Part shown: positions 45,581 to 55,700 of the stretch, piece after piece
How positions within the stretch are numbered: the stretch's first letter is position 1
Layout of the letters: every line of letters begins with the position of its first letter
NCBI RefSeq assembly: GCF_010119225.1
Contig: NZ_WNKF01000006.1
Location: 62,001-126,000, forward strand
Direction of reading: 5' to 3'
From: Cyclobacterium roseum
Lineage (GTDB): Bacteria > Bacteroidota > Bacteroidia > Cytophagales > Cyclobacteriaceae
DNA: 64,000 nt
Translations under genes and position numbers: made by a program
Notes under the pieces: generated by a model
Database searches by the model: none
The model's input: the letters and a program-made list of their open reading frames with translations, nothing else
What the model was told of the DNA's origin: nothing

Positions 45581-46181
45581 ATCCCAATGCGTTTTTTACC
45601 AAGTCGTTCAAATGTTTATTCCCTTCAATCTGGTTCATCAGTTCCTTCATGCATTTTAATTTGGTATTTCGGGCAATTTGATCGTTGGTATATCCTTCCT
45701 GTGCTGCAATTTCTTTCATCGACAGGTTCTCATAATAAAACAAGTGTAATAACTGCCTGCATTTCTTTCCTAACTTCTCAAATAGACTCATTATCAATTG
45801 GTAACCTTCCACTTCTTCCAGGGTTTTACTAATGTCCGGTTCTTCCCGTTCCTGCTGTTTGGAATAGAGCTGATCCCGATTCAGGGTGCTTTTTCGCTTT
45901 CTGAGCGTCGTCAACCAAATATTACGATTAATACCATATAACACCGAATTGATACTTGAATCTCCACGAAACCGATTGGTTTCTACTAAGTTCAAAAACA
46001 CCAGCATGGTTTCCTGTATGGTATCTGCAGCATCCGCTTCATTACCACTGTTTTGTAGAATGTAATTTTCCAATACACCATAATATCCTTCGTAAAGTTG
46101 GCGTATGGCTTCGTTAATCTGATTGGAGCCGGAAATTGCTTCCAGGATTTCCTTGTCAGTCCAAACCGTACTTTTTCCCAT
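45570..46181 (-). CDS. ECF-type RNA polymerase sigma factor
   Basis: A 203-residue sigma-70 family protein. The start at ATG 46181 is preferred to the upstream one at 46217, which would place the -7 element inside the gene. Region 2 reads DAADTIQETMLVFLNLVETN, then RGDSSINSVLYGINRNIWLT. Region 4 is ENLSMKEIAAQEGYTNDQIA, followed by RNTKLKCMKELMNQ. It overlaps the anti-sigma-like gene by 11 bp. Its promoter element TACCTTTG looks like a household one, so the operon could be on at a low level and amplified by release of the anti-sigma factor. Its regulon is unknown and may include the CHAT operon. Confidence 0.88.
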   Translation of the reverse strand: MGKSTVWTDKEILEAISGSNQINEAIRQLYEGYYGVLENYILQNSGNEADAADTIQETMLVFLNLVETNRFRGDSSINSVLYGINRNIWLTTLRKRKSTLNRDQLYSKQQEREEPDISKTLEEVEGYQLIMSLFEKLGKKCRQLLHLFYYENLSMKEIAAQEGYTNDQIARNTKLKCMKELMNQIEGNKHLNDLVKNALGYGK

Positions 46182-46204
46182 ACATGACCATTTGTTAGTA
46201 GAAC

Positions 46205-46212
46205 CAAAGGTA
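46205..46212 (-). promoter_or_regulatory. -7 element of the sigma/anti-sigma operon
   Basis: The minus strand reads TACCTTTG, an exact TAnnTTTG match, 23 nt before ATG 46181. Confidence 0.5.
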
Positions 46213-46463
46213 ACCAATGTAACCAGATTTGAGAAAAAAAATGGGTTGTAGCCGGTTTCAGGTAGGGTGAAGAAACGGAAACCTTTAATCTTTCGATCTT
46301 TGCCTATTTAAATCAAGCGTTATTAGTGGATACAAAGAAAAAAGAATTGATCAAATTTTCAATCTTACGACTTTGAAATAATTTTCCTAACTTGATCCAG
46401 CTTGGTCAAATCGAACGAATTAAGGGCTGTAACAGAAAATTATTTTATTGGGTTATATCTGGA

Positions 46464-47522
46464 ATGAAGAAATATAGAAAGTTATCTGGGGTAAAAGAGA
46501 TTGCCAGGTTGGCTGATGTTTCCATAGGTACCGTTGACCGTGTCATCCACAACCGAGCGGGTGTGTCGGCCAAAACCAGATCCAAAATAGAGTCGATCAT
46601 CAAGCAACTAAATTACCAACCGAATATTTTAGCCAGCAGGCTGGCTTCGGGTAAAGTGTATCGGCTAGCTGTATTGATCCCCAGAGGATCAAAAAGGACC
46701 GATTTCTGGGATGCCCCCCTCAATGGAATCAAACGGGCGGAAGAAGAAATCAGGCAATACGGAATTTCTGTAGCCACTTTTTTATTTGACCTGAACGACA
46801 AAAGCACCTTTATTGCGTCCACTGAAAGAATAAAACAACAAAATCGCTTTGATGGAGTCCTGATGGCACCATCATTTGTAAAAGAATCCATCAAATTCAT
46901 TCGGTATTGCCAGGAACAATCGATCCCGTTTGTCTTTATCGATAGCAATATTGAGGTAAATGGGAGCCTTTCCTACATCGGTCCTCCCCTCTTCGAAAGT
47001 GGATTTCTCGGTGCCCGTCTATGCACCTTCGGCATGAAAACCACTAAAAAGATCCTATTTATCACCATCTCCAAGGAGAAAAACAGGTATAACTATTCTA
47101 AGATAGAGGAAGGGTTTAAAAACTATTTTTTTGAAAATGATGTAGACCACCAGCTTATCAAACTGACGATCACAGATACGGAAAAAGAATCGGTGTTTCG
47201 AAACCTCGAAAAGGCTTTTGTCCAACATCCGGATATAGAAGTCATTTTTGTGACCAATTCCAGGGTTTTTTCGGTAGCGCAGTTTCTGGAATCAAAAAAA
47301 TACACGCAGATTCATCTCGTTGGCTACGATTTTTCGAAAGAAAACCAATATTACCTAAAAAATGGTTTGATAGATTTTCTAATATGCCACAAGCCAGAAG
47401 AACAAGGATACAAGGGACTCATGAGTCTTTATCATCACCTCGCCCTTAATTTACCGGTGGACGAAATGTATTTCATGCCTATCGATATCGTCACCAAGGA
47501 AAACCAGGATTTTTATCGCTGA
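46464..47522 (+). CDS. LacI family transcriptional regulator
   Basis: A 352-residue protein from ATG 46464 (MKKYRKLSGVKEIARLADVS). The helix-turn-helix is VKEIARLADVSIGTVDRVIH with hinge helix NYQPNILASRLASG, followed by a periplasmic-binding-protein-like sensor domain (YRLAVLIPRGSKRTDFWDAP, then FDGVLMAPSFVKESIKFIRY, and VDHQLIKLTITDTEK). The sensor resembles those of sugar-responsive LacI/PurR proteins but its ligand cannot be named. It is the only regulator in the SusCD region, and its stop is 1 bp from the facing ceramidase-like gene, so it most likely controls that locus (inference). Confidence 0.88.
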   Translation: MKKYRKLSGVKEIARLADVSIGTVDRVIHNRAGVSAKTRSKIESIIKQLNYQPNILASRLASGKVYRLAVLIPRGSKRTDFWDAPLNGIKRAEEEIRQYGISVATFLFDLNDKSTFIASTERIKQQNRFDGVLMAPSFVKESIKFIRYCQEQSIPFVFIDSNIEVNGSLSYIGPPLFESGFLGARLCTFGMKTTKKILFITISKEKNRYNYSKIEEGFKNYFFENDVDHQLIKLTITDTEKESVFRNLEKAFVQHPDIEVIFVTNSRVFSVAQFLESKKYTQIHLVGYDFSKENQYYLKNGLIDFLICHKPEEQGYKGLMSLYHHLALNLPVDEMYFMPIDIVTKENQDFYR

Positions 47523-47523
47523 A

Positions 47524-48930
47524 TTAATCAGGTATCAAACTAGCTTCTAAACGCGGAACTCCCACCTGACCGGCAAGTCGAATACACTCGTGCAGGATAT
47601 CAATTTCGATGTTTGAGGCCCAGGTACTGGGTAAGCCATATACCATTTGGGAAGAAGCACCCTCATAGCCTCCTTCTCTAAGAATGGTTGCAGTGGGGAT
47701 ATAAGCCATCACATCATTGGAATACCCCATTACAAATAGTTGTTGCCCAAAAATCTTTTTCAGCTCAACAGCATATCCTACGACGGTTTCACCTCCCAAA
47801 GTGATTATGGACTGGTCTCCCAACTTCCATACCTGAATAGGGAAAGGATATGTTTTTATCGTTTCCAAACCTTTGCTTCTCTCTTCCTTCATTCGGCTCG
47901 CCCATCGTTTCTGATAACCTGAAGCGGTGGAAATAAAGGTAGTAAGCGTCTCCATGCCAGGGGGGGCTGTTAACGCCAAATCAATTTCGGAATACGCCGT
48001 TTGGATTCGTGGCGCTAAGGCTCTCATGGTCTCACTCAACACCCGCTCTACGGCGGCAGCCAAACTTTTCCCGTATTGTTGCGCAAGAAAAACCGTTCTT
48101 CGCGGGAGGGGATTTTGGTCCGCCCCTGCGCCTTGAAAAAAGAGGGCCACTGCTCCTGGATAATTTTTCTCCAGTTCAAGCTGAGCAAAACCCGGATAAT
48201 CCCCTGAAATAGCATAGTCCCCCAACACCGTTGGATGACAGGCATAGCCAAACGCAATGGCCAAAATCTCACCCGCTGCGTTGGCTACCTTGATTACCGG
48301 TACGGCGTAATCGTTTGGCCCCCGCAATTCGGTTTGCCGCAGCAGGCTGTTCTCTGCATTATTTCTGCGATTTACCTGAAAGCGGGTGACACCGTTTTCC
48401 ACGAACAAATGGGCCGGTTGAAGCGAAGCCAAGGCTGCTGCCACCAATTGGAACATGTTAGCGACCAGGTCCTTTGAGTAGCGGCTCACCCGCTGCTTCT
48501 GTTCCGGGTCCATGGGATAGATATCGGAGAGGGAATTTTCGAGTACCGGACCGGAGTGGGTATGGGAGCTATTGATAATGATCTGGGATTTTTCAAGTCC
48601 ATGCCTTTCTTTCAATCCGGATCGGATTTGGTCGGACAGGCCTTTAGGCATGGCCAGAAGGTCCGCCGTAATCAGAACGACTTGCTCTCCGGAAAGATCT
48701 TCCAGGGCGAGGGCTTTGATCCAAATGGGGTGTCGCACGCGTTCGGATGGATGGTCCCTTCCGCCGTACCCGGCCAGCCATATTGGGTTTTCGGGTGTGA
48801 TATCTATCTTGGCTACTCCTGCTTTCCATTGCATGGAATCCTGCTGCAGGGCTACCCCGGCGTACCCGGTAGTAAAACGTAGTAGTAGCGCGATGATAAT
48901 TGTGAATACACGAAGAATGGATAGTTTCAT
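47524..48930 (-). CDS. Exported neutral-ceramidase-like hydrolase (paralogue 1)
   Basis: A 468-residue protein with a signal peptide (about residues 1-28, cleavage near GVALQQ). Members of the neutral/alkaline ceramidase family (PF04734) carry the zinc motif SHTHSGP (122-128) and the second histidine GYACHPT (228-234); both are present. The GDVSPN-type amidase hexapeptide that holds the nucleophile serine in true ceramidases reads GADQNP here (269-274), so the serine is absent. The C-terminal Ig-like domain of longer ceramidases is also missing (about 470 against 650-780 residues). It is a metal-dependent hydrolase of the envelope with an unknown amide or ester substrate. Tandem paralogue at 49170. 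Confidence 0.8.
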   Translation of the reverse strand: MKLSILRVFTIIIALLLRFTTGYAGVALQQDSMQWKAGVAKIDITPENPIWLAGYGGRDHPSERVRHPIWIKALALEDLSGEQVVLITADLLAMPKGLSDQIRSGLKERHGLEKSQIIINSSHTHSGPVLENSLSDIYPMDPEQKQRVSRYSKDLVANMFQLVAAALASLQPAHLFVENGVTRFQVNRRNNAENSLLRQTELRGPNDYAVPVIKVANAAGEILAIAFGYACHPTVLGDYAISGDYPGFAQLELEKNYPGAVALFFQGAGADQNPLPRRTVFLAQQYGKSLAAAVERVLSETMRALAPRIQTAYSEIDLALTAPPGMETLTTFISTASGYQKRWASRMKEERSKGLETIKTYPFPIQVWKLGDQSIITLGGETVVGYAVELKKIFGQQLFVMGYSNDVMAYIPTATILREGGYEGASSQMVYGLPSTWASNIEIDILHECIRLAGQVGVPRLEASLIPD

Positions 48931-49169
48931 GGTCTCTTTTTTTAACTGTTTATTTTTTCCTTCGATCGGTGTCGAAACCGGTTCGAATCGCCTTCCCTTT
49001 CTTTTTGCTTACCCGGCAACGTCAGCCAATCGTCTCCAACAGGGCAAATGGCGCATTTTGTAGGAAAACAGACCGCTAAAGTCCTTTTGCCCTAAAACCC
49101 ACTTTTCACGGTTTAAAATAAGCCGGATGGGGATCGTCCTCCATGGGGTTAGGGTTCGATGAGGATGTA

Positions 49170-50552
49170 TTACCGAGTCTGTATTCCGGCCCCTTCTGCC
49201 AATTTCAATGCCTCGGCCAATATGCGTTCTTCGATATCAAACGCCCAGGGACTCGTAAAAATGGGCGAACGGCTCCCTTCGTAACCTCCTTCCTGCAACA
49301 CGGTCCTGGTAGGAATGTAGGCCATGACATCGTTGGAATACCCCATCACAAAGATATCCGGGCCGAATAGGTGTTTCAATTCGATCGCATAGCCGATCAA
49401 TAATTCCCCCCCAAAGGAGAAAATGGCCTGGTCCCCCAATCTCCAAACCTGAACGGGATACGGATAGGAAGTGATCAGCGACTCTCCTTTGTCTAGTTTG
49501 GCGATTAACACCCTGGCGTTTTGCTTCAGGTAATCGGGATATCCGGAGTCCTCTCCCGTAATTTCCACTAACTCCTCCCGGCTCGGCGAAGGCTTGGCAA
49601 AGGTCAGGTCAATTTCGGCATAGGCAGTGGCCAATTCACTGTCTAATGGCCTCATTTCTTCGTGAAGTACCCGTTCCACCGCAGCGGCCAATTCCTTTCC
49701 GTATTGCCGGGCCAGGGGAACCGTGCGTCGTGGCAAGGGATTCTGGTCCGCACCTGCCCCCTGGAAGAACAGCGCGGTGGTTCCGGGATAGCGCTTTTCC
49801 AGTTCCAACTGAGCAAATCCTGCGTAATCGCCGGAAATGAAATAGTCGGAAAGCACCGTCGGGTGGCAGGCATAGCCAAAAACCAGGGCAATCATGTCCC
49901 CCTGCTCCGCTGTTATTTTCAGTACCGGTACGGCATAATCATTTGGACCATTCAACGTCTCCTGATTCACCAAACTGGCTTCTTTATTATTTCTCCGATT
50001 TACCTGAAAACGCGTCACGCCGTTTTCAGCGTACAGCTGAACCGGTTTCAGGGATTTCATCGTACTGCCGACCAAATCGACAATTTTATCCTCCAGGCCT
50101 TTCGCATACCTTTTGATTTTATCCAATTGTACCCCGTCGAGTTGGAATTGATACCTTGCGTAATCGGTTTCAGGTCCGGTATGGGTATGGGAGCTATTCA
50201 AAATCACCTGTTCCCTGGACAACCCATATTGATCCATCAGCCGATCGCGTATCCGTTGGGACAGTTCCTGTCGAATACCCACCAGATCGGTGGTGACCAG
50301 TACGGCCAGATTTCCGGAGCGATCTTCCAATACCAGGGCCTTGGCCCAAATCGCATGCCGTACTCCTTCCGAGGGGTGGTCCCGCGCAGCATAACCCGCC
50401 ATCCACATAGATTCCTGCGGAGTAATGGCTACAGTCGACACGGCCGCTTTCCAGCCAGAAGAAGGCTGTTGAGAAAAGGCAGCCTGGTTGATTCCCAAAA
50501 AAGGGAGTGTCCAGATAAGGTGGGATAATAGTTGAGTAATTGTTTTCATCAT
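49170..50552 (-). CDS. Exported neutral-ceramidase-like hydrolase (paralogue 2)
   Basis: A 460-residue protein; the start at ATG 50552 (MMKTITQLLSHLIWTLPFLG) gives a signal peptide, while an upstream in-frame ATG at 50630 adds a hydrophilic stretch unlike a signal. It is a clear paralogue of the preceding gene, with the same order of motifs: ILNSSHTHTGPETDYARYQF, FGYACHPTVLSDYFISGDYA and FFQGAGADQNPLPRRTV, again without the ceramidase serine. The shared pattern DHPSEGVRHAIWAKALVLED is typical of the family. It lies 239 bp upstream of paralogue 1 and, like it, is expected in the envelope. Confidence 0.8.
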   Translation of the reverse strand: MMKTITQLLSHLIWTLPFLGINQAAFSQQPSSGWKAAVSTVAITPQESMWMAGYAARDHPSEGVRHAIWAKALVLEDRSGNLAVLVTTDLVGIRQELSQRIRDRLMDQYGLSREQVILNSSHTHTGPETDYARYQFQLDGVQLDKIKRYAKGLEDKIVDLVGSTMKSLKPVQLYAENGVTRFQVNRRNNKEASLVNQETLNGPNDYAVPVLKITAEQGDMIALVFGYACHPTVLSDYFISGDYAGFAQLELEKRYPGTTALFFQGAGADQNPLPRRTVPLARQYGKELAAAVERVLHEEMRPLDSELATAYAEIDLTFAKPSPSREELVEITGEDSGYPDYLKQNARVLIAKLDKGESLITSYPYPVQVWRLGDQAIFSFGGELLIGYAIELKHLFGPDIFVMGYSNDVMAYIPTRTVLQEGGYEGSRSPIFTSPWAFDIEERILAEALKLAEGAGIQTR

Positions 50553-51004
50553 GTCGTAGTATTCGTTTGTCCTTGGGTTTATTGACCAAAAAGGCTCAAT
50601 GGTTTCTGGTATCGTTTGTCTGCCTGACAAATTGCCGCTAAAACCGGATGGAATGATCTGCCCTCCGCCTCTTCTCCTGTTCTGATGGATAGCAGCTTGT
50701 TTCCTTTCTACCAGGCTGGAATCCGAGACTGATACCGTTTGGAAAATGGCTCCCCGATTCGTTTATTTAAACCATACGTATAGCCCACCGTGGCTGCAAT
50801 GGGCGATTGCCTTCACTCAGCGGTCGGGGCTCTTTTCATAGGCCAGCCATTTTTACTTTCCAATCGCTGAGATGGTCCTGGATGGCACCCGCAAGTAGCC
50901 GGGCTAAGGAATTCAGCGAGTCAAGACCCAATAAATCCCCCACTGCCTTCCCTATCAAACGGGCCGGGTACAGTGGGAGCTATTCTTTGGGATGCCTTGT
51001 TTTT
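50553..51004. other. Gene-free region between ceramidase-like gene 2 and susD
   Basis: This 452-bp stretch lies between co-oriented minus-strand genes. Its long plus-strand open frame is an antisense shadow of susD. A 7-bp inverted repeat (CCCACTG/CAGTGGG, 50939-50977) has no T-run, so it is not a convincing terminator. Nothing else recognisable. Confidence 0.5.
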
Positions 51005-52774
51005 TTATTCGATCACTTCCAGCGGAGGGACATTGTTGGCAGACCCGGTATACCCCAGGTTCTGATTGATCCTTCCCAAGGTGTTGGAATTGACCATGTC
51101 ATCATCTATGGGCCACTGAAAATGATACGGCATGATTCTGGGCCGCTGACCCAAAAGGATGATTTCATCTGCCCGGTCGTAGAAGTTATTCAGATTCCTC
51201 ACGCGATCGTAATACCAGTTGTTCTCATGAAGGGTTTCCAGGCTGTACCCCCCTTCGTTCCTTGCAGCCATAATGTAAGACACCCGGTTCAATTCATTTT
51301 GCCGGGGTTCTTCGGCAAACAACTCCCTTGCCCTTTCGTCAAAAATGAAATCGATGGTCACGTCGCTGGCGCCGATTGCGGGAGCATTGGCCCGCTGCCG
51401 GACGGTATTGAGGTCTGCTGCAGCACTTGCAGGATCTCCCTTCCAATAATAGGCTTCGGCTCTAATAAGGTAGGTTTCTGCCAACCGATAGATGTACCAA
51501 TCTCCATTACTTCCCATTGGAACACTGGTTTGATCCGGCGCATTTGGCGAATAGGTTTTGTAAAAAGGAGACGGATACACCCTGGCCCAATATTCGGAGG
51601 GAATATCCATATTTTCAGGGTCGAAAGGTTCCATGTATTGGGAGGAAGCGGGATTGTTGTAATACAGTTCCTCTCGGTCAAACCAATTGATATCGGCCCT
51701 TCGCAAATCGGGGGTAGTGGTATAGTCGAAACCGGCCTCTTCCCAAATCTCGTAACTGTGCCAATCGCTTAAGGCCACATCCGGGTTGCCCCTTCCCAGC
51801 GAATCGTAGAGAGGCCCCCTGTCGATGGTTCCCCGGTTGCCGTCCTTGTCCTTACCGATAGAGGAGTGCCACCAGGAACAATTATACACCCGCATGGTAA
51901 ACAAGCCAGGCGTTCTGGCGGTCGGAGGTGCTTCCCATCTATCCACAAAAGCCAATATGGTTTCCGTGTTCTGTCCACTATTTTTGTTGGCATGCCGATG
52001 AAGGTCCCATATCACGTTTTTGGCAGGATCATCCGCTTCCACCCCGAAACGTTCGGTCATCAGGGCATAGGGTCCGTCGATCACTCTGCTGGCTGCGGCA
52101 ATGGCCTGATCAAATTCCATATTGGCCAGGTAGATCTTAGACAGTAAGTGGTCCCCGGCACCTTTTGTCGGAATACCTGGTGCAGCGGAAACAGGCAGGT
52201 GCTGTACCGCAAATTCCATATCCGATTGGATCTGATCCAGGATGGCCCATCTGCTGTGGCTCTGAAAATCCAATCGCACTCCCCTTACTTCTTCCTTTAA
52301 AAAGGGCAAATCGCCATAATTGCCAATTAGCCTGTAATACCAATAAGACCGGTGCCAAAAGGCTTCCGCCAACACTTCGTTTCGATCCTCCTGGTCTGTC
52401 CATTCCAGGTCGTCAATTCTCGTAATGGCCACATTGGCATTCTTTACCATTTCAAAAATATCATTGATCTGAGTGACAAATTGTTGGTACCTGTCCGAAT
52501 TCGGGGTCAGGGCAGTATAATCCATTTGAAGCCAGGGCACTCCTGCTTCAGAGGCTGCCCATTGGTGGGCCATGAAGTTTTTTTGCGCCGTTTGTTCCCG
52601 CGTAAGGTCCTTTCGCATGGTCACCAAAAGCGCTTCAAAACCCGCGCGGTCTACGAATACGTTCTCCGTGGTAAAGAACGACAAGGGTTGCGGCTCAAGA
52701 AAATCTTCATTACAGGCTGCAGTTACAAAAAACAGCAGCGCAAACAAAAGCAATCCATTTATATATCGTTTCAT
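51005..52774 (-). CDS. SusD/RagB family nutrient-binding outer membrane lipoprotein
   Basis: A 589-residue protein with a lipoprotein signal (MKRYINGLLLFALLFFVTAA, modified cysteine at residue 21) and SusD_RagB features: the N-terminal NEDFLEPQPLSFFTTENVFV, TPR-like helices with RIDDLEWTDQEDRNEVLAEA, and the C-terminal FDERARELFAEEPRQNELNR and GAADYFE-type ending here as PYHFQWPIDDDMVNSNTLGR. SusD caps the SusC channel and captures a ligand outside the cell. Its stop-to-start distance to susC is 13 bp (SusC first on this strand), the classical SusCD order. Ligand unknown. Confidence 0.93.
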   Translation of the reverse strand: MKRYINGLLLFALLFFVTAACNEDFLEPQPLSFFTTENVFVDRAGFEALLVTMRKDLTREQTAQKNFMAHQWAASEAGVPWLQMDYTALTPNSDRYQQFVTQINDIFEMVKNANVAITRIDDLEWTDQEDRNEVLAEAFWHRSYWYYRLIGNYGDLPFLKEEVRGVRLDFQSHSRWAILDQIQSDMEFAVQHLPVSAAPGIPTKGAGDHLLSKIYLANMEFDQAIAAASRVIDGPYALMTERFGVEADDPAKNVIWDLHRHANKNSGQNTETILAFVDRWEAPPTARTPGLFTMRVYNCSWWHSSIGKDKDGNRGTIDRGPLYDSLGRGNPDVALSDWHSYEIWEEAGFDYTTTPDLRRADINWFDREELYYNNPASSQYMEPFDPENMDIPSEYWARVYPSPFYKTYSPNAPDQTSVPMGSNGDWYIYRLAETYLIRAEAYYWKGDPASAAADLNTVRQRANAPAIGASDVTIDFIFDERARELFAEEPRQNELNRVSYIMAARNEGGYSLETLHENNWYYDRVRNLNNFYDRADEIILLGQRPRIMPYHFQWPIDDDMVNSNTLGRINQNLGYTGSANNVPPLEVIE

Positions 52775-52787
52775 CTTTTTGGCAATT

Positions 52788-55700
52788 TTAAAGTGTTAAA
52801 TTGAAACCAACAGTAACAATTCTAGGCATTGGCGTGAGCCCTGATTCGGGGTCCCAACCGGGCCAACTGGAAAAAGTGTATAGGTTTCTGACGGACCCAA
52901 AGACCCTTAAATTCTGCATTTTGTACCTTTGGGACATGGCAGTGGGCAAATTATAAGAAAGTGAAAGGTCCTGAATTCTTACAAAAGAGGAAGATTTATA
53001 AGGCATCACCCCGCCACCAAATGGAGAATCGTTCACACTTAACCGTGGATAATCGTTGGTGCGGTTGTCCGGTGTCCAGTAGGGGTAATTGGCGGTACTT
53101 CTCCGGTCAAAGGTTGACCACCCGGCTACAGAGGGAGAAAAAGCCCTTAAATGCCCCAGATCTGCCCGGATAAACACCGAAGCAGTGAAATTCCTGAGAA
53201 AGGTAATATCGTTCCTGAAACCAATCCGGTGCCTTGGCTGGCTGAATCCAATGAATTTTTTATCCTGTAAAGCCTCGTACACCCCATTTTCATCCACATC
53301 CTCTGCTTTGATATCTCCGGGACTAAGGTTAAACTCGGCAGCCTGCTGGGCTTCTTCTACCTGCCAGGTACCCAAGATATTATAATCCCAAACCACATCG
53401 ATGGGTTGACCTATAAACCATTCATTTTCGAAATCGGGTATTTCCCCGGTGATGGTTTGCCCCTGTAGCGTATATTCCCCGGTATCCCCAAACAGGGAAA
53501 TGATTTCATTCCGGTTCATGGAATAATTGATATTGGTCCTCCAGTTAAAGTTGGGCCGGTTGACGGCTACCGCTCCCACTGTGGCTTCAAATCCTCTATT
53601 GGCCAACTCGCCGATATTGGTAGTCACGTTTTCAAAACCGGTAACCCGGGGTAGCGAGCGGTCCACCAATAGGTTTACCGTACTCATGTCGTAGTAATCC
53701 AACGTCAGATTAATACGGTTCGCCAAGATGCCGATGTCAAAGCCCAAGTTATAGGATTCTGTTTCTTCCCATGAAAGGCCTGGATTAGAGAGTGTGGAGG
53801 TGAAAATCCCCATCTGTACCTGAGATCCATTGTAGTATTGATTGCTTCCCATTTGGGCAAATGAAGAATAGGGACCTATATCCCTGTTTCCATTTACTCC
53901 CCATGACAACCTCATTTTAAGTTGATCGATCAGACTTGAGTTGTAAAACGTTTCATCTGAAATCTGCCATGCAAACGCCAATGCCGGAAATATGGCGCGG
54001 GGATTTTCCCGGCCAAAAGCACTAAAACCATCCCTGCGAATGGAACCTGTAAACAAATATTTTTCCATCAAGGTGTAATTTACTCTTCCCATTAAACCTT
54101 CCCCCGTATAGGTAATGTCATCCGTTTCGATCGTCGGATCCCCACCAAACTGCATCCCGTGATAACCCAAAATCGCACTTGGAAGAAAGGTCTGATTGGC
54201 CATGCTGGAACTGTATATCCTGTTTTTTTCCAGGTTGTACAAAATAGTGACATCAAAATTGTGGATTCCGAATTCTCTATTCCATTTCAACAGGTTGTCC
54301 ACCATCCACTCATAGGTATTGGATTCAAACCGGGTTGCCCTGCCCCCGGAATACGTCTGTCCACCGGTAATGGTCTCCGGCGACCAATAATTATAATCCC
54401 TAACGCTTTCAATCCTGGGCTGGTAGGAGGATCTGAAGGTAATCCCAAATGGAAGTTTGAACTCGGTAAACAAGGTGTTGAAAAAATTATTGCGTTTGTG
54501 AAACCGGTCCTGTCCCAGGTAATTGATCAAGGGGTTTTGCCCTCCGATATATCCATGGGGAAACCATTTTATAGAGCCATCTTCCTCATACATTTGGGCA
54601 TAAGGGCCGGTTTGGTACATCCCTGTCAGATTGGCCTGTACCACGCTTTCATCCCGGGAAGAAAACTGGGAATTCAATCCCACCTTCATCCAATCGGTTA
54701 CCTCGAAATCAAAGTTGATTCTGGAACGGATCGTGGAAAATTTATCTCCCACAATAATCCCTTCATTGTCCAGGTATCCCAGCGACCAATAGTACTTGAT
54801 TTTTTCCGTTCCGCCACCTACGCTTAGGTCATATTCCTGCCGCATGCCGGGCTTCATTACTTTATCTCTCCAGTCGATGGTTTCTCCAGCCAGATAGGCC
54901 TCCACTTCATCCGGAAAAAAATTCAACCGGGACAGCCATTCTCGTGTATTATCCGGATTGGGATTGTTATTAGAGGCTCTCCACTGCTCCAGGGTAACTC
55001 CCTCGGGCAATTCTTCGGGATTAAACCAATGGTAATCCGGCTGCGCCTGCCCCAGGGTCCGGAAATAATCTCTTCGGAAATCAAGGTAGCCCTGCGGACC
55101 GCGCACTGCAAAATCATCATTGGTCGGTCCGGCCACCCCCAACTTGGTGGTGAAATTAATGGTTGGTGCCCCGGTTTTTCCTCTGGTGGTGGTCACCAGG
55201 ATGACCCCAGAAGCGGCCCTTGCACCAAAAACCGCTGCCGAACTGGCATCTTTAAGGATATCCACCGATTCAATGTCATTTGGATTGATGTCCCGAAGGC
55301 TTCCATTGAAAATCACCCCATCCAGGACGACCAGCGGTTCGGTGCCCGCACTGAGCGAAGTGGGCCCCCTTACTTCCAGCGAACTACCACCTGCGGCGGA
55401 TGTCCCCTGGTTGGCATTAAAACCAGCAACGGTTCCTGCCAGCATGTCCGTAAGCTGAACGTTACTTTGATTTTTAAAGCTCTCAGGATCTACCCGGACC
55501 ACTGATCCGGTAAGGTCGCTTTTCTTGACCGTTCCATATCCGACGACCACCACTTCCTCCAACTGCGCCTGGTCCGCAACCAGGTCCACATTAATGGTCG
55601 TTCGGTTGCCAACCCTTATTTCCTGGGTTAAATATCCCACAAAGGAATAGACCAATTCGACATCTTCGTTTGGAACCCGGATGGAGTAGGAACCATCGAT

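Noticed and set aside
50807-51772. Long plus-strand open frame of 321 codons
   Set aside because: It lies antisense to susD, has proline- and cysteine-rich composition without domain signals, and the minus-strand SusD protein fully explains the region.
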